32,704 bases of DNA, taken from contig CAICTM010001267.1 in NCBI GenBank assembly GCA_903772945.1, positions 1 through 32,704 on the forward strand. Reading direction: 5' to 3'. The notes below the pieces were generated by a model. The model was not told the origin of the DNA and made no database searches. It saw only the letters and a program-made list of their open reading frames with translations. The stretch is from Seminavis robusta. Taxonomy: Eukaryota > Bacillariophyta > Bacillariophyceae > Naviculales > Naviculaceae. Both the position numbers and the translations under genes were made by a program. Below are positions 21,308 to 30,233 of this stretch, piece by piece (within the stretch, counting starts at the first letter, position 1; each line of letters opens with the position of its first letter).

Positions 21308-22168
21308 ATGGCAGCTTTCGATTCTTCATTATCATCAGGGCTTCGTCTCAGGCACGCCTTGGTTCTGCCTTCGAGAGCGTTGGCGTCTCTGGAAATTTCT
21401 CTTTCCAATTCCACGAGCAATATGGCCTCATCATCGCAGCCAAAAATAACCCATGCAGCAGCGGTAATAGGAATTGTAGGACGGGGAGCCCTTAATAAAC
21501 CCGTCCCACAGTCGAGGCATGTCTTGCGATGGGATTTCCCGTTCGTTGGATTTCCTGCAGCTGGTGCCGACACTACAAGCCAAAAGCCAATGCGACAAGA
21601 TCGAAATGGTCCTATTGGGAGATCTCATCGTCTCGACCAGGAAATACCTGTACAAGAGGATAGATTCGCTGCTGGCTTTGTATCCTGTACTAGTCGGCAA
21701 ACCAAGACTCCAAGTGGGCAACCAAAAAGAAATCCAACAGATTCGATTCATCGTTCCAACCAGGAATATGGGCAAGGCAACCGCGAATCGAAAGGATCGT
21801 TGTAACGGATGGATCATACCGGTGCGCTTTTGCAGCGAAATGGAGCCAACAGCAATATCCCTTTTGCTACGGTACAGGAGCCATGGTCGGCCCCTTGGTG
21901 GGATTGGCATGTGATAGCCAACGACTTTCGAGGCTGTAAATGGACGCCAGGTCATGCTGAGGACAACGTTTCGTGGAATGTTGCCAAGGTTCCTATTCGA
22001 AAATGGGGTCCCTACCCGATCACGTACGTTCATCCAAGGATTGCAGTAATGAAGTGTGAACAATGGGAACAAAGGCAGAGTTGGCCTTGCAACAGTTGAT
22101 TGGAGTCATGCGTGCCGCCTGCAAAGACAAACAACGGTGGTATTCACGGAGAAACTTGCCCGCATGAT
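21308..22168 (+). pseudogene. Coding-like stretch broken by an in-frame stop and a frame change; family not recognised
   Basis: One frame opens with ATG at 21308, is closed by TAA at 21803-21805, and continues in the same phase from 21806 to a stop at 22097-22099. The distal part reads like a folded protein (PWSAPWWDWHVIANDFRG, NVAKVPIRKWGPYPITYVHP). A different phase then reads KAELALQQLIGVMRAACKDK and runs to a stop at ~22168. A third phase across 21519-21700 also looks protein-like (DKIEMVLLGDLIVSTRKYL). This suggests a decayed gene, or a spliced gene whose exons I could not place. No splice pairs give a clean solution. I recognise no family, and chance open frames remain possible. Confidence 0.3.
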
Positions 22169-22569
22169 CCCACCTCTTAGTTTGCAGGTGTGCAATCTTC
22201 TAGCTTGAATCGAATCGTATCATGCTGCTGCATAATGGCATCGCATCTGATTTCAAGCACTTCGCTTTATAGAAATGACAACACAGCAAATACGAAAATT
22301 CTGCCGGTCACGGCTGTTTCGATGGGCGTTACATATCTCCAGAAAAGGCTACAGTGTTGGCGCATTCGGTGTGTTTCCATTCCACGCCATGGTACAATGA
22401 AGAGTGACCGACGCAAACAAAATTAACACTTGGTTCTTTACTACTTGCCAGTGATGCCAAAGTAAGTAGACACCACAGTCAATGAATGAAGCTCCAGGAT
22501 TTCTGACGCCAGACGTATCCGCAAGAGTCAGGTTGAACGTAAACAACCATGAAAGAGCTAAAGAATAGA
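22169..22569. other. Intergenic region, nothing recognised
   Basis: This 400-bp spacer lies between the coding-like stretch and the right arm of the inverted duplication. Only short frames without domain-like sequence are present. Confidence 0.5.
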
Positions 22570-24648
22570 TTGAATACAAAGCCTCTAGCTTGTCAGCTTC
22601 TAGTGGTGCATTCTGCTAGTCTCATTCACAAAGGCAGGAGATGTGATCTGATTACCTACAGCAAGAAATCACCATCTAAATGTCTTTTCTTAGTTGCAGT
22701 TAAAGCAGAATGGCCCCTCTTCAATGCTGACAGGATCAGAAGTATTTGGACAACCACTATTTTGAAACATGTTTTTGGTTGGAATACCTGTTGGAAGGCT
22801 GAATCGCCAAGCACATAAATCTTGAGAGAAGGAGGACGCCCCAGCAAAGGTCCATTGCAGATCCGTAACCTGTGACACATTCCAGGCTGAAATGTCTTGA
22901 TTAAAGGCTTCATTGTGCTGGAATGTCTGCTGCATGTCAGTGACCTTAGCCACATTCCATGAGGTAATATCATTGTTGAAGTTGGATTCTTTGAAAGTTC
23001 CAAAGAGAGTCTCAACATTTGAAACATCCCATTGGCCGATGTTGCTGTGGAAGCTTGTAGCTCCCCAGAATGTCTGGCTCAGCTGCTTCACTGACATGGT
23101 ATTCCAGCCACTCAAGTCTTGGTCAAAGTTTGTGCAGCGCTTGAAAGCCTTCTGCATTGTTGTGACAGATCCAGTGTTCCAGTTGCTCAAATTTTCATTA
23201 AAGTATGGGTTGCCATCTGCAAATCGGAACATGGTTTGTAGTTCTGCAGTATCCCACTGTGCAATTCCTGGACGTTGGACATTTGAATCCAGGAACAATT
23301 GGGCCATGTTTTGGACCTTGGAGGTGTCCCAAGAACTTAAATTTAGCATTGGAAGGGTCCATGACGTATTCTTGAAGACTCCTTTCATGCTGATAAGACT
23401 GGTGGTATCCCATTTCTGAATTCCCCAGCTTTCAGATACATTCTGCAATCCCTCAAACATGAACTCAATTCTTCGAGCTCTCCTCATGTCCCAGGACCCG
23501 ATATCCTCTACCATGTTGGAAGCTGTAATCATAGCTTTGTCAGTCAAGTTAGCAGGCATGATGGAGTCATAGTCAACCCTCTGTTTGCTCACTTTGAAGA
23601 GATGATTAAAGATGGTAATATTGGATATGCCACACCACTTGTTCATTGGCCAGCCATACATAATTGATACATTCGAGTTTGTGCTTGTGTCTTCCCAGTA
23701 TTTAGTGATGGTTTGGTAGAGTTCTTCTGTAGTCCTGATACACCGTTGTTGTTTACCTTCAGTGCTGTTTTTGCTGGTGCTGGTGCTGGTGCTCCCACTC
23801 TCAATGATTGTAATAGTGTCATTGCTTGCCACTGAGCTTTCATTACCTTGATTTCGGATTTTGGAAGTAGTTTCTGTGTCTGCCTTGCTCTGTGCCTCTT
23901 TTGCTCCTCTCCTCATTGTGATGCCCAGGACTACAAGGAGAGCTACAATTATGAGTACTGCAATGAACAGGATGATCCTGTTTCGTCTGTTCGGGTGGCT
24001 TGGCTCGATTGGTACCTTCTCGGCATGGACAATTTCGGTCTCAGTCTCCTCGACCAGATGTGCCTCCACCAAGCTGTCAGCAGAGTTGTCTAACTGTAGC
24101 GGTGGAGAATTAGGGTTTTCAAGGTCGTCTGTATCATCATTAATGGACTGGACTTGTGCTTGTCGAAAGAATGGGCTTTGAATGGCATATGCACCAGCTT
24201 CTGATTGGGACGCCAGGTCGACATTGTTGTTTTGTCGAAGAGGAAGAGGCTGGATGCTACTAGTATTCAATACTTCGACAGTGTCTTGGTCTCTTGGTAC
24301 ATAGTAACTGCTCTCTGGGTTCTGATTGTTGGATTCACTGCACTTCCCTAGGGGAGTAGGAATCAATGTGCTGATTCTTTGCTGTTCTAAAGCTTTGACA
24401 AGTGGTGCATTACTAGAAGGTGAGATAGTCAAGATTCCAGACAAGTTGTCACCCTCTTTGCGCTTCTTAAGATGTTCAACAGCGTCCTCTTTGACTTCGT
24501 TGTTGTTTTCTGCCTTGTCGGCAACTCTTGGAACTCCAGCTGCACCGACGGATTGTTCTGGCCCTTCGAAGCTGTTGAGGTGATCAAGATATTGCTGCAG
24601 CCCGGCAGTGCCATTGTCATCAGTGGTCACAATGGTGGAAGAACGCAT
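22570..24648 (-). repeat. Right arm of inverted segmental duplication
   Basis: Read on the minus strand, it matches 16893-18957 over the repeat domain, the stop codon and ~120 bp of 3' flank (shared atcagatcaca and gactagcagaatgcac). Similarity ends near 22570. The arms point toward each other with a unique spacer of ~3.6 kb. Confidence 0.85.
22690..24648 (-). CDS. Transmembrane DUF285 (BspA-like) receptor-type protein, copy 2
   Basis: This 652-residue intronless paralogue of the gene at 16893-18842 has the same layout: a polar N-terminal region, a TM helix at ~225-244 (IILFIAVLIIVALLVVLGI), a Ser/Thr linker containing STSTSTS, about ten W-anchored DUF285 units, and the same Cys-containing end. 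The two proteins share two short, nearly identical motifs in the pre-TM region: NVDLxSQSxAGAYAI and DSLVEAHLVEE-x-x-TEIVHAEK. The rest of the pre-TM region has diverged strongly, including small insertions and deletions (KKRKEGDN, LGKCSES). The frame is intact with no stops, so both copies look functional. The ligand, partners and true topology are unknown. Confidence 0.82.
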   Translation of the reverse strand: MRSSTIVTTDDNGTAGLQQYLDHLNSFEGPEQSVGAAGVPRVADKAENNNEVKEDAVEHLKKRKEGDNLSGILTISPSSNAPLVKALEQQRISTLIPTPLGKCSESNNQNPESSYYVPRDQDTVEVLNTSSIQPLPLRQNNNVDLASQSEAGAYAIQSPFFRQAQVQSINDDTDDLENPNSPPLQLDNSADSLVEAHLVEETETEIVHAEKVPIEPSHPNRRNRIILFIAVLIIVALLVVLGITMRRGAKEAQSKADTETTSKIRNQGNESSVASNDTITIIESGSTSTSTSKNSTEGKQQRCIRTTEELYQTITKYWEDTSTNSNVSIMYGWPMNKWCGISNITIFNHLFKVSKQRVDYDSIMPANLTDKAMITASNMVEDIGSWDMRRARRIEFMFEGLQNVSESWGIQKWDTTSLISMKGVFKNTSWTLPMLNLSSWDTSKVQNMAQLFLDSNVQRPGIAQWDTAELQTMFRFADGNPYFNENLSNWNTGSVTTMQKAFKRCTNFDQDLSGWNTMSVKQLSQTFWGATSFHSNIGQWDVSNVETLFGTFKESNFNNDITSWNVAKVTDMQQTFQHNEAFNQDISAWNVSQVTDLQWTFAGASSFSQDLCAWRFSLPTGIPTKNMFQNSGCPNTSDPVSIEEGPFCFNCN

Positions 24649-25860
24649 GTTGCTCTATTGGTGCACAAGTACTGTGTGCTCAGGAAAGCCAACTAAATGA
24701 AGGGGTGAAAGGACGAGGTTGCAATCTTTTATCTTTTATGAAAGGGAAGTTGAGCGGTTGGGTGGGGACGGTGGAAGGTGGAGCAGCGACCAGCACATCG
24801 GCGGAACACTCGGAGCTGCGGAGCTCTGCGGTTTGCGGATTGCGGATGGCCAGAAGGGTTGTTGGTTGGAGAACCCCAGGAACACATTGGAACGATTCCA
24901 TAACCAACTCACAATCTTTTCTGAATTCTGAAAGCTATTCTGAATGACCTTGCAAATAGAGTAAGTAAGTACTGTACTCGAGTGGAAGCTACTTTTAGTA
25001 AAAATTTAATGGCTATTACGAGATTAGGAGATTATTACTACTAGACTAGTAGGAGATTAGGAGTACCGATTACCGGTATGCAAGCCGATACGTGGGGAAA
25101 TGTTAACGTTCTACTAGTAGTATGCTGTTTGCTGTTTGGCCACTACTTTATTTGTAATTTGTATGGTTTAAGTGACTTTCTAAGGGGACTGAGTTTAATT
25201 GTCTACAGGCCTGGGGTCTTTTTTTGCCGAAAACAAGATTTAATCGATGGCCAAAATGTCCCAAAAGCCATGCCGGCTTGCCGGCAGCTGCTGGTACATA
25301 CACTGCACTGTCATGTACCGGTACAGCTGTACTAGCACAAAGATGTAACGAATGCAAAGACACTCAGAAAGAGACGGTCGTCCTTGGCAATGACTCAATC
25401 ACTGAATGATGAATCGACAATTTAACAGCTGAGCTGGTAATAAACCTGGTAAGCATCAAAAGGGTGATGTCTCAGACCATCATTAAATAGCTCATGCTTG
25501 TACTAGTATGGTACTGGGAATGGTACCGTACCGTACGAGTAGACTACCCGTACATGAATTCAATCATTTGATTCTATTCTAGCTACCGGTAGCTACTGGA
25601 GTAGCTTGAAAGGCCTGGGATGTTTTAGGATCTTTGTGTCCAATGTCAAACTGGCAAGTTGAGACGGACCATCGGAGGGGAGCAGCCAGGATAAGGCGGA
25701 AGGTATCTGACTACGCACGATGGCAAACCACCCCCTTTTTCAAGTGAATTTCAGCAATCAATCGCCATCCTACTAATATAAGTGCTGGCTTCCTGCCTCC
25801 TGCACGATTGGGACTGTTGTTGACTTTGACTCGGCTAGTTGATGATTGGATTCGATTTCG
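24649..25860. other. Intergenic region, no gene recognised
   Basis: This 1.2-kb region holds the upstream region of the minus-strand DUF285 gene and the 3' flank of the next minus-strand gene. Palindromic motifs lie at 25071-25078 (taccggta), 25315-25324 (gtaccggtac), ~25511-25540 and 25581-25594 (agctaccggtagct, a perfect 14-bp palindrome). Two gagattagga units lie at ~25019-25062. Confidence 0.55.
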
Positions 25861-26676
25861 TCAGCATCTCATGGCTCGTACTTTCTCCCAAATGCGCACG
25901 GCCTCCTTCAATCTTCGTACAATGGCTCTTTCGCTGCTGTATTTGATAATTGTATCCGCATCAATATCACACCGTCTACATTCAAGCTGTAGTCGCCAAG
26001 TTGGTATCGGTGCAGCAGAGGTAAGGTCGTTGGATGATCCTAGTGGTATCATCTTCACAATCAATTCCACGCCTCCTGGGCTCCAAGCGTCGACCTTGGC
26101 CCCTTTACGATCGGGTAGCACTCCTTTCTCCATATCCCTTTGTTCCTTGTATGAAAGATAACGCTTAGGCGGCCGAAAAATCAACTTCATTGAAGCATAT
26201 TGGTAATCTGCCGTAGCTGCTTCTAGAATGGTACCGGTACTGCCACCAGTGCTGCCTTCGATGTTTTCTGTCACGTTGCAATTTCGAAAGCCTTGAGCCA
26301 CAACAGGAGTCGTCAAACCTTTGGGATCATCTTGCAACTGCCGTGCCCAAAGCTGCAAGTAGTTCATCAGACTTTCTCGGGCAATATCAAGTTTTCCCTT
26401 TTCGGACGCGGTTTCAAGACTTGGAAAGGCCCAAAGTTCTTGCCTCGGGTCGACTTCCTCAACTGCATCCTTGTCATTTCTGACAAATGAGAACAACGTC
26501 TCGGTTACAAATGATTCTATCGTTTTCTCAGCATCACCAAGCTGGATGCGATGGATAGGTTCCTTCAATGGTTGGCGCCCCCTGCACGGGACATGGATGT
26601 GGAACCCATCGACGAACGATGCTGATCCCGACAGAACGAGAAGAAGGAGGATGGCATGGTTCATGTCAGCACCCAC
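25861..26676 (-). CDS. Probable plastid-targeted protein of unknown function
   Basis: This 271-residue intronless frame has start options at 26676 (M1) and 26664 (M5). The leader (AILLLLVLSGSASFVDG) is followed by F-H-I-H, so a signal peptide with phenylalanine at +1 is likely, the diatom plastid-import signature. The mature part is mixed alpha/beta: a conserved-looking LDIARESLMNYLQLWARQLQ helix, then YQYASMKLIFRPPKRYLSYK and a GGVELIVKMIPLGSS strand, ending with a CRRCDID turn and a basic helix (ERAIVRRLKEAVRIWEKVRA). I do not recognise a named domain. The C-terminal CxxC is a lone motif and not enough to call metal binding. A gtaccggtac palindrome falls inside the coding region at 26231-26240, where it encodes part of a Gly/Ser/Thr linker. 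Confidence 0.7.
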   Translation of the reverse strand: MGADMNHAILLLLVLSGSASFVDGFHIHVPCRGRQPLKEPIHRIQLGDAEKTIESFVTETLFSFVRNDKDAVEEVDPRQELWAFPSLETASEKGKLDIARESLMNYLQLWARQLQDDPKGLTTPVVAQGFRNCNVTENIEGSTGGSTGTILEAATADYQYASMKLIFRPPKRYLSYKEQRDMEKGVLPDRKGAKVDAWSPGGVELIVKMIPLGSSNDLTSAAPIPTWRLQLECRRCDIDADTIIKYSSERAIVRRLKEAVRIWEKVRAMRC

Positions 26677-26911
26677 CGTTATGAACAGTGAAATAACAAA
26701 GCCTCACTCTCTCTTCTGGAGTACCGTATGATTCCGTCATCGTTGGGGTGTTCATGCTTTCGTTTGCCTAGCCATTGTGCTGAGTGATGATTCCACTGAG
26801 TCACTTTGGGGATGAGCAAACTTGCCCATGGCTCTGTGTTGAATTTGTTAGAGCGGTTTTGTAAAAATTGTGTGTGATAAGCCAATCTTTCACTTTGGCT
26901 GTTTTTCTCTG

Positions 26912-27052
26912 TTGGATTTGATTGGATTGGATTGGATTAGATTGGATTGCATTGATTTACAGTTTACTATACAAATAACAGTACTATTTGGAATCCAATT
27001 CAATCCAATTCAATGCAATCCAATCCAATGCAATCCAATGCAATCCAATTAA
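26912..27052. repeat. Inverted pentanucleotide arrays (GGATT)n ... (AATCC)n
   Basis: From 26912 to 26957 the sequence is a degenerate run of ggatt units. After a 33-bp spacer, 26991-27052 is a run of caatcc/caatg units, its reverse complement. The arms could pair into a long hairpin of about 40 bp. Confidence 0.9.
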
Positions 27053-27213
27053 ATGTATCTTCCGGCAAAAATACGAATTTCGTCTTTTTAACTGATTTTG
27101 GCGAGTCACACTCCATTACAATTCAGGGCTATTGCAAGATTTGCCCATCCCCTTTTCAATTTGCCTACAATTCTTGTTCTTGCCGCCCTGCCCCTCTTGC
27201 TAATACCAGGTGG

Positions 27214-27239
27214 TGGTACCTGGTACGTACCAGGTACCA
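27214..27239. repeat. 26-bp perfect palindrome built from GGTACC units
   Basis: The left half tggtacctggtac is followed directly by its exact reverse complement gtaccaggtacca. It is the longest perfect member of the palindromic motif family scattered over the intergenic DNA of this window. Confidence 0.9.
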
Positions 27240-27628
27240 GGTGTCATGTCTGCAGAGCTGTTCGTAACACTTGAAGACATGCGACGTCTGGTACAGAATA
27301 TGGCTCCGTATCGGTACCGTAAAGCCGATCCTAACGCGGACCACGCGACCCACATACGCGACAATAAGAAGTCGTGTCGCGTATGCCACCGGCCCTAACG
27401 CTACCACGACACCTGAATGCTGTCTTTGCGCCAAGTGGCACTGACGTGTCACTAATCAACCAATCAAAACCCAAAGGACAATGTGCCACATCATCTTTCT
27501 CGCCATCTAAAACCAGCACCACTTTTCGATCAAAGATACCACCTTTTTTATGTATTAGCATCTCACCCACACACACACACTGCGTATTAGCCATTCATTC
27601 ATAAGGAAACGTCCAAGTAGTGGTGACC

Positions 27629-28201
27629 ATGGCCCCTCCTGCGGCGGACAAGCTACCAGATGGTATTCTTCAGGAGTGCAGGAATGTGGTAGCAACTGAG
27701 TGCAGAGACCTAGTGATGGGAGGAAAAGCTGACGGAGAACGAGATGAAATGCAGGAAGAATTTTTGCAGAAAGTCTTCCACGGATCGGCTGGTTATGCCT
27801 CAGTATTGGAAAAGTTGATGGACGGTAAGGGAGCATATGCTTCCATGTTCAACAGAGTGCCACTGGAGAACAACAGAGAGGGCAATGAGAATCGCCAAGC
27901 TGGCTACCAATTGGTGATGAAAGACATTTTCAGTTGCAATGAAGGAGCTAACTACATCGTCCATTCCAGGGGATTTGCAGTGGAGGCTCTTTCCCGCCAT
28001 CAGAGTGAGGAGCTCAAAGGAAGGAACATAAACGAAAGGGCACTGACAAGCCTTGCCTGTTATAGGATCGCATTGAAGTTTTTCAAAGAATACATGCAGG
28101 GGGATAAGTATCCGTCTGGCAAGGGCTTCGATGACATTGTTGGGGATTCGCGATTAGGGATTCAACCCCTGTACCTCTGTACTAGAATTCCACACCAGTA
28201 G
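27629..28201 (+). CDS. Unknown protein, possibly truncated by an LTR insertion
   Basis: The 190-residue frame starts at an ATG in good context (accATGg). It is mostly helical and acidic/amphipathic: LPDGILQECRNVVATECRDL, an EFLQKVFHGSAGYASVLEKL helix pair, ANYIVHSRGFAVEALSRH and RALTSLACYRIALKFFKEYM. I recognise no family. The last ~20 residues (GDSRLGIQPLYLCTRIPHQ) look different in character, and the DNA there begins tgttggggatt at 28138, a typical LTR-type 5' end. The natural C-terminus may therefore have been replaced by retroelement sequence. There is no signal peptide. Whether the shortened gene is expressed is unknown. Confidence 0.5.
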   Translation: MAPPAADKLPDGILQECRNVVATECRDLVMGGKADGERDEMQEEFLQKVFHGSAGYASVLEKLMDGKGAYASMFNRVPLENNREGNENRQAGYQLVMKDIFSCNEGANYIVHSRGFAVEALSRHQSEELKGRNINERALTSLACYRIALKFFKEYMQGDKYPSGKGFDDIVGDSRLGIQPLYLCTRIPHQ

Positions 28202-28217
28202 AAAAAGCAAAGGAACC

Positions 28218-28295
28218 ACTTTTTCAGTAGTATCTCAATAGCATGACAATGGTAAACTAGAGAGCTTAGTGAATCTAACATACTACTGAAAAAGT
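28218..28295. repeat. Perfect 16-bp inverted repeat inside the LTR-like region
   Basis: actttttcagtagtat at 28218-28233 is matched by its exact reverse complement at 28280-28295, with a 46-bp loop. Two further imperfect stem-loops lie downstream (cgtggaatctctccacg near 28711, and ctaggccgatg paired with catcgacctag near 28740-28768). Confidence 0.8.
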
Positions 28296-29441
28296 ACTGC
28301 TACCGTGATAGCAGTGGTCTACTATCGATACAGAGGAGCCTACCGAAGCAGCCGAAGCATCGAAGCCGATCGGCAGCAAGATGGGGCGGAGGTGAACGGC
28401 GGTGAGACTATAGGATAGTGTAGCCGTGCTACGAGTGGCCTGTCCTCCTGCAGTGTTGAAGCTTGGTGCACTACGCTAAAAGCTAGTGTAAAGATCTTTC
28501 GAGTGTTTTGAGTTTGAGAGAATGAAAGTTTATGAGAGGATTAGAAAGCTATGAAACTAATCAACGAGAGAGATCCACAATCAAAGGATCGTAGATCTGA
28601 ACTCCCGCGGGAGACTGTAAAGTGTGATAGAGTAGGTTGCGGTAGCAATCCTACTCACTCCACGATCCAAAACGGAACGCGTGGAAGATTCGTCAGCATT
28701 TATCTAGTAGCGTGGAATCTCTCCACGCCAGCTAAATATCTAGGCCGATGTTTCACCATCGACCTAGTATGACTAGCGTCATGAGAACCCTGTCTCAATG
28801 ACTATTCACAAAGACTCAGTCATGAGTCGAACTCAAACCCTATCTAGGATCGAGTCGCGAATAAGGCTAAGAGCCGTGTATTGCATTCGCCCCTGACAAG
28901 GGTCACAGAAGGCACGACATCAGTCGGACAAGGAGAACATATGATTAAAGTGCGGGGCACTCTTCGGAGATTGGATAAGACATGTGCGTCGCACGATGCA
29001 ATCCTACAAGGGGATCAGGCCTTTGTATGGGTGTTAAATACCTTATTGTTCCAAGTCTGGTAGACTGTGCGCCATTGGCGGTAGCATTCGGAGCCGTACA
29101 GTCACACCAGAGACCATGCGAGATTTTGCGGTGCGAGCACAATTGACTAGCTTAGAGTTCGTGTTGGACATAGACATTGCTTTCATGCTGCTGGCGGAGA
29201 GCAAGGCCACTGAGAGTTTTCGCACTACAGACGTTCTTCTAGAAAGAGGTCAGAACAAACGCCTTATCCGTCGACGCAATATGCTGTAAATGCCTGCTTT
29301 GAGGAATAGATACGTGAAACACCGTCGACTTATTCAAGGCAGAGCCGCGAGTGGGGAGAATGAAAAATGCCATGGATGAGAGACCACTATGGACCTTCGA
29401 ACTACCAACTATAGTACTGAGCGCGTCATAAACACCAAACG

Positions 29442-29639
29442 TTGAACCATCACGAAGTCATTGACATTGTTTGTCATGGAATTCCACTCTCGTGGATGAA
29501 TAAGATTGACGAACACGACTTTGATACTTTCTCAGCTCCTTTCGGGGAAACCATTGGATTTTGCGAACGCATGGAATCCATTGGATTCTGCGAACTCATG
29601 GAATCCTCCGAAGAATTAGACAAGGGCGGTGATGCCTAG
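29442..29639 (+). pseudogene. Gag capsid-like fragment of the retroelement
   Basis: This open segment reads CHGIPLSWMNKIDEHDFDTF followed by GFCERMES and GFCELMESSEEL. The 'yhGiPxxWxxxmdxxdFD ... FcErmE' pattern is what I know from the C-terminal part of diatom and oomycete gypsy Gag proteins. A 27-bp tandem duplication (29553-29606) repeats the GFCExMES element. It is a remnant without a full gene. Confidence 0.6.
29553..29606. repeat. 27-bp tandem duplication within gag
   Basis: Two copies of attggatttt/c-gcgaac-g/t-catggaatcc follow each other without a gap and differ at two positions. The reading frame is preserved because 27 is a multiple of three. Confidence 0.9.
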
Positions 29640-29741
29640 CAAGCTCCTTCGAAGTACAATGACACGCATACAACCTCGAGCAAGAAAGCATATTCATAGT
29701 CAGCTCGCACACACGAGGGCACTGCGCTCCTTTCCAGACAC

Positions 29742-30233
29742 CAGATGAAAGCTGCGTGCGACTACCACGAGTCCAGCACTCACACAACTGCTGACTGCAT
29801 GACTCTGAGGAAGCTCAAGGCCAAGTCTCAGTCCTCGTCCGACAACGATAGCAAGCCAGCATACAACAAGAACATACGGACTTGCACAGCGCAATGACTC
29901 CGAGGCGACACGCCAAAGGCGTCTTACACCAAGAAGAAACTCTCTGTCCTTATGAAGAAAGTCTCCAACGCTGCGGTCAATGCTGATCGCAAGAAGAAAG
30001 CGAATGCAACCATGGGTGAATTAGCCAGAGACGAGCAAGTCAGGACGAGCCTCTCTATTCAGAGAAGGGACAACCTGCAGCTTTCTGTGGTATATCCATT
30101 CTACAAGATGAGATACCACAGAAACAACTGTGGCAGCCTCGGTCATGTATACTTCCAATGGCGTTGCCGATATAGTCTAAAGCTCAATACGTCGGACGAG
30201 AGATCCTCGCGTCTTGGACGTAGTGGCCAGTGA
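29742..30233 (+). pseudogene. Gag zinc-knuckle and basic tail fragment
   Basis: CDYHESSTHTTADC is encoded at 29757-29798, a CX2HX4HX4C knuckle, followed by MTLRKLKAKSQSSS. A stop interrupts near 29895. A basic stretch then follows (TKKKLSVLMKKVSNAAVNAD, RKKKAN) in the open segment 29952-30233. Zinc knuckles in Gag bind retroelement RNA. The frame is broken, so this is a relic. Confidence 0.6.

Larger units (their letters stand above)
26677..27628. other. Intergenic region rich in simple repeats and palindromes
   Basis: This 950-bp region has no credible gene. It contains inverted GATTG/CAATC arrays (26912-27052), a 26-bp perfect palindrome (27214-27239), a cggtaccg motif at ~27312 and a CA-dinucleotide run at 27568-27580 shortly before the next gene. 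Confidence 0.65.

Noticed and set aside
21431..22072. 213-residue open frame on the minus strand
   Set aside because: Rich in R, S, W, Y and L with no domain-like order; looks like the antisense shadow of the plus-strand coding-like region.
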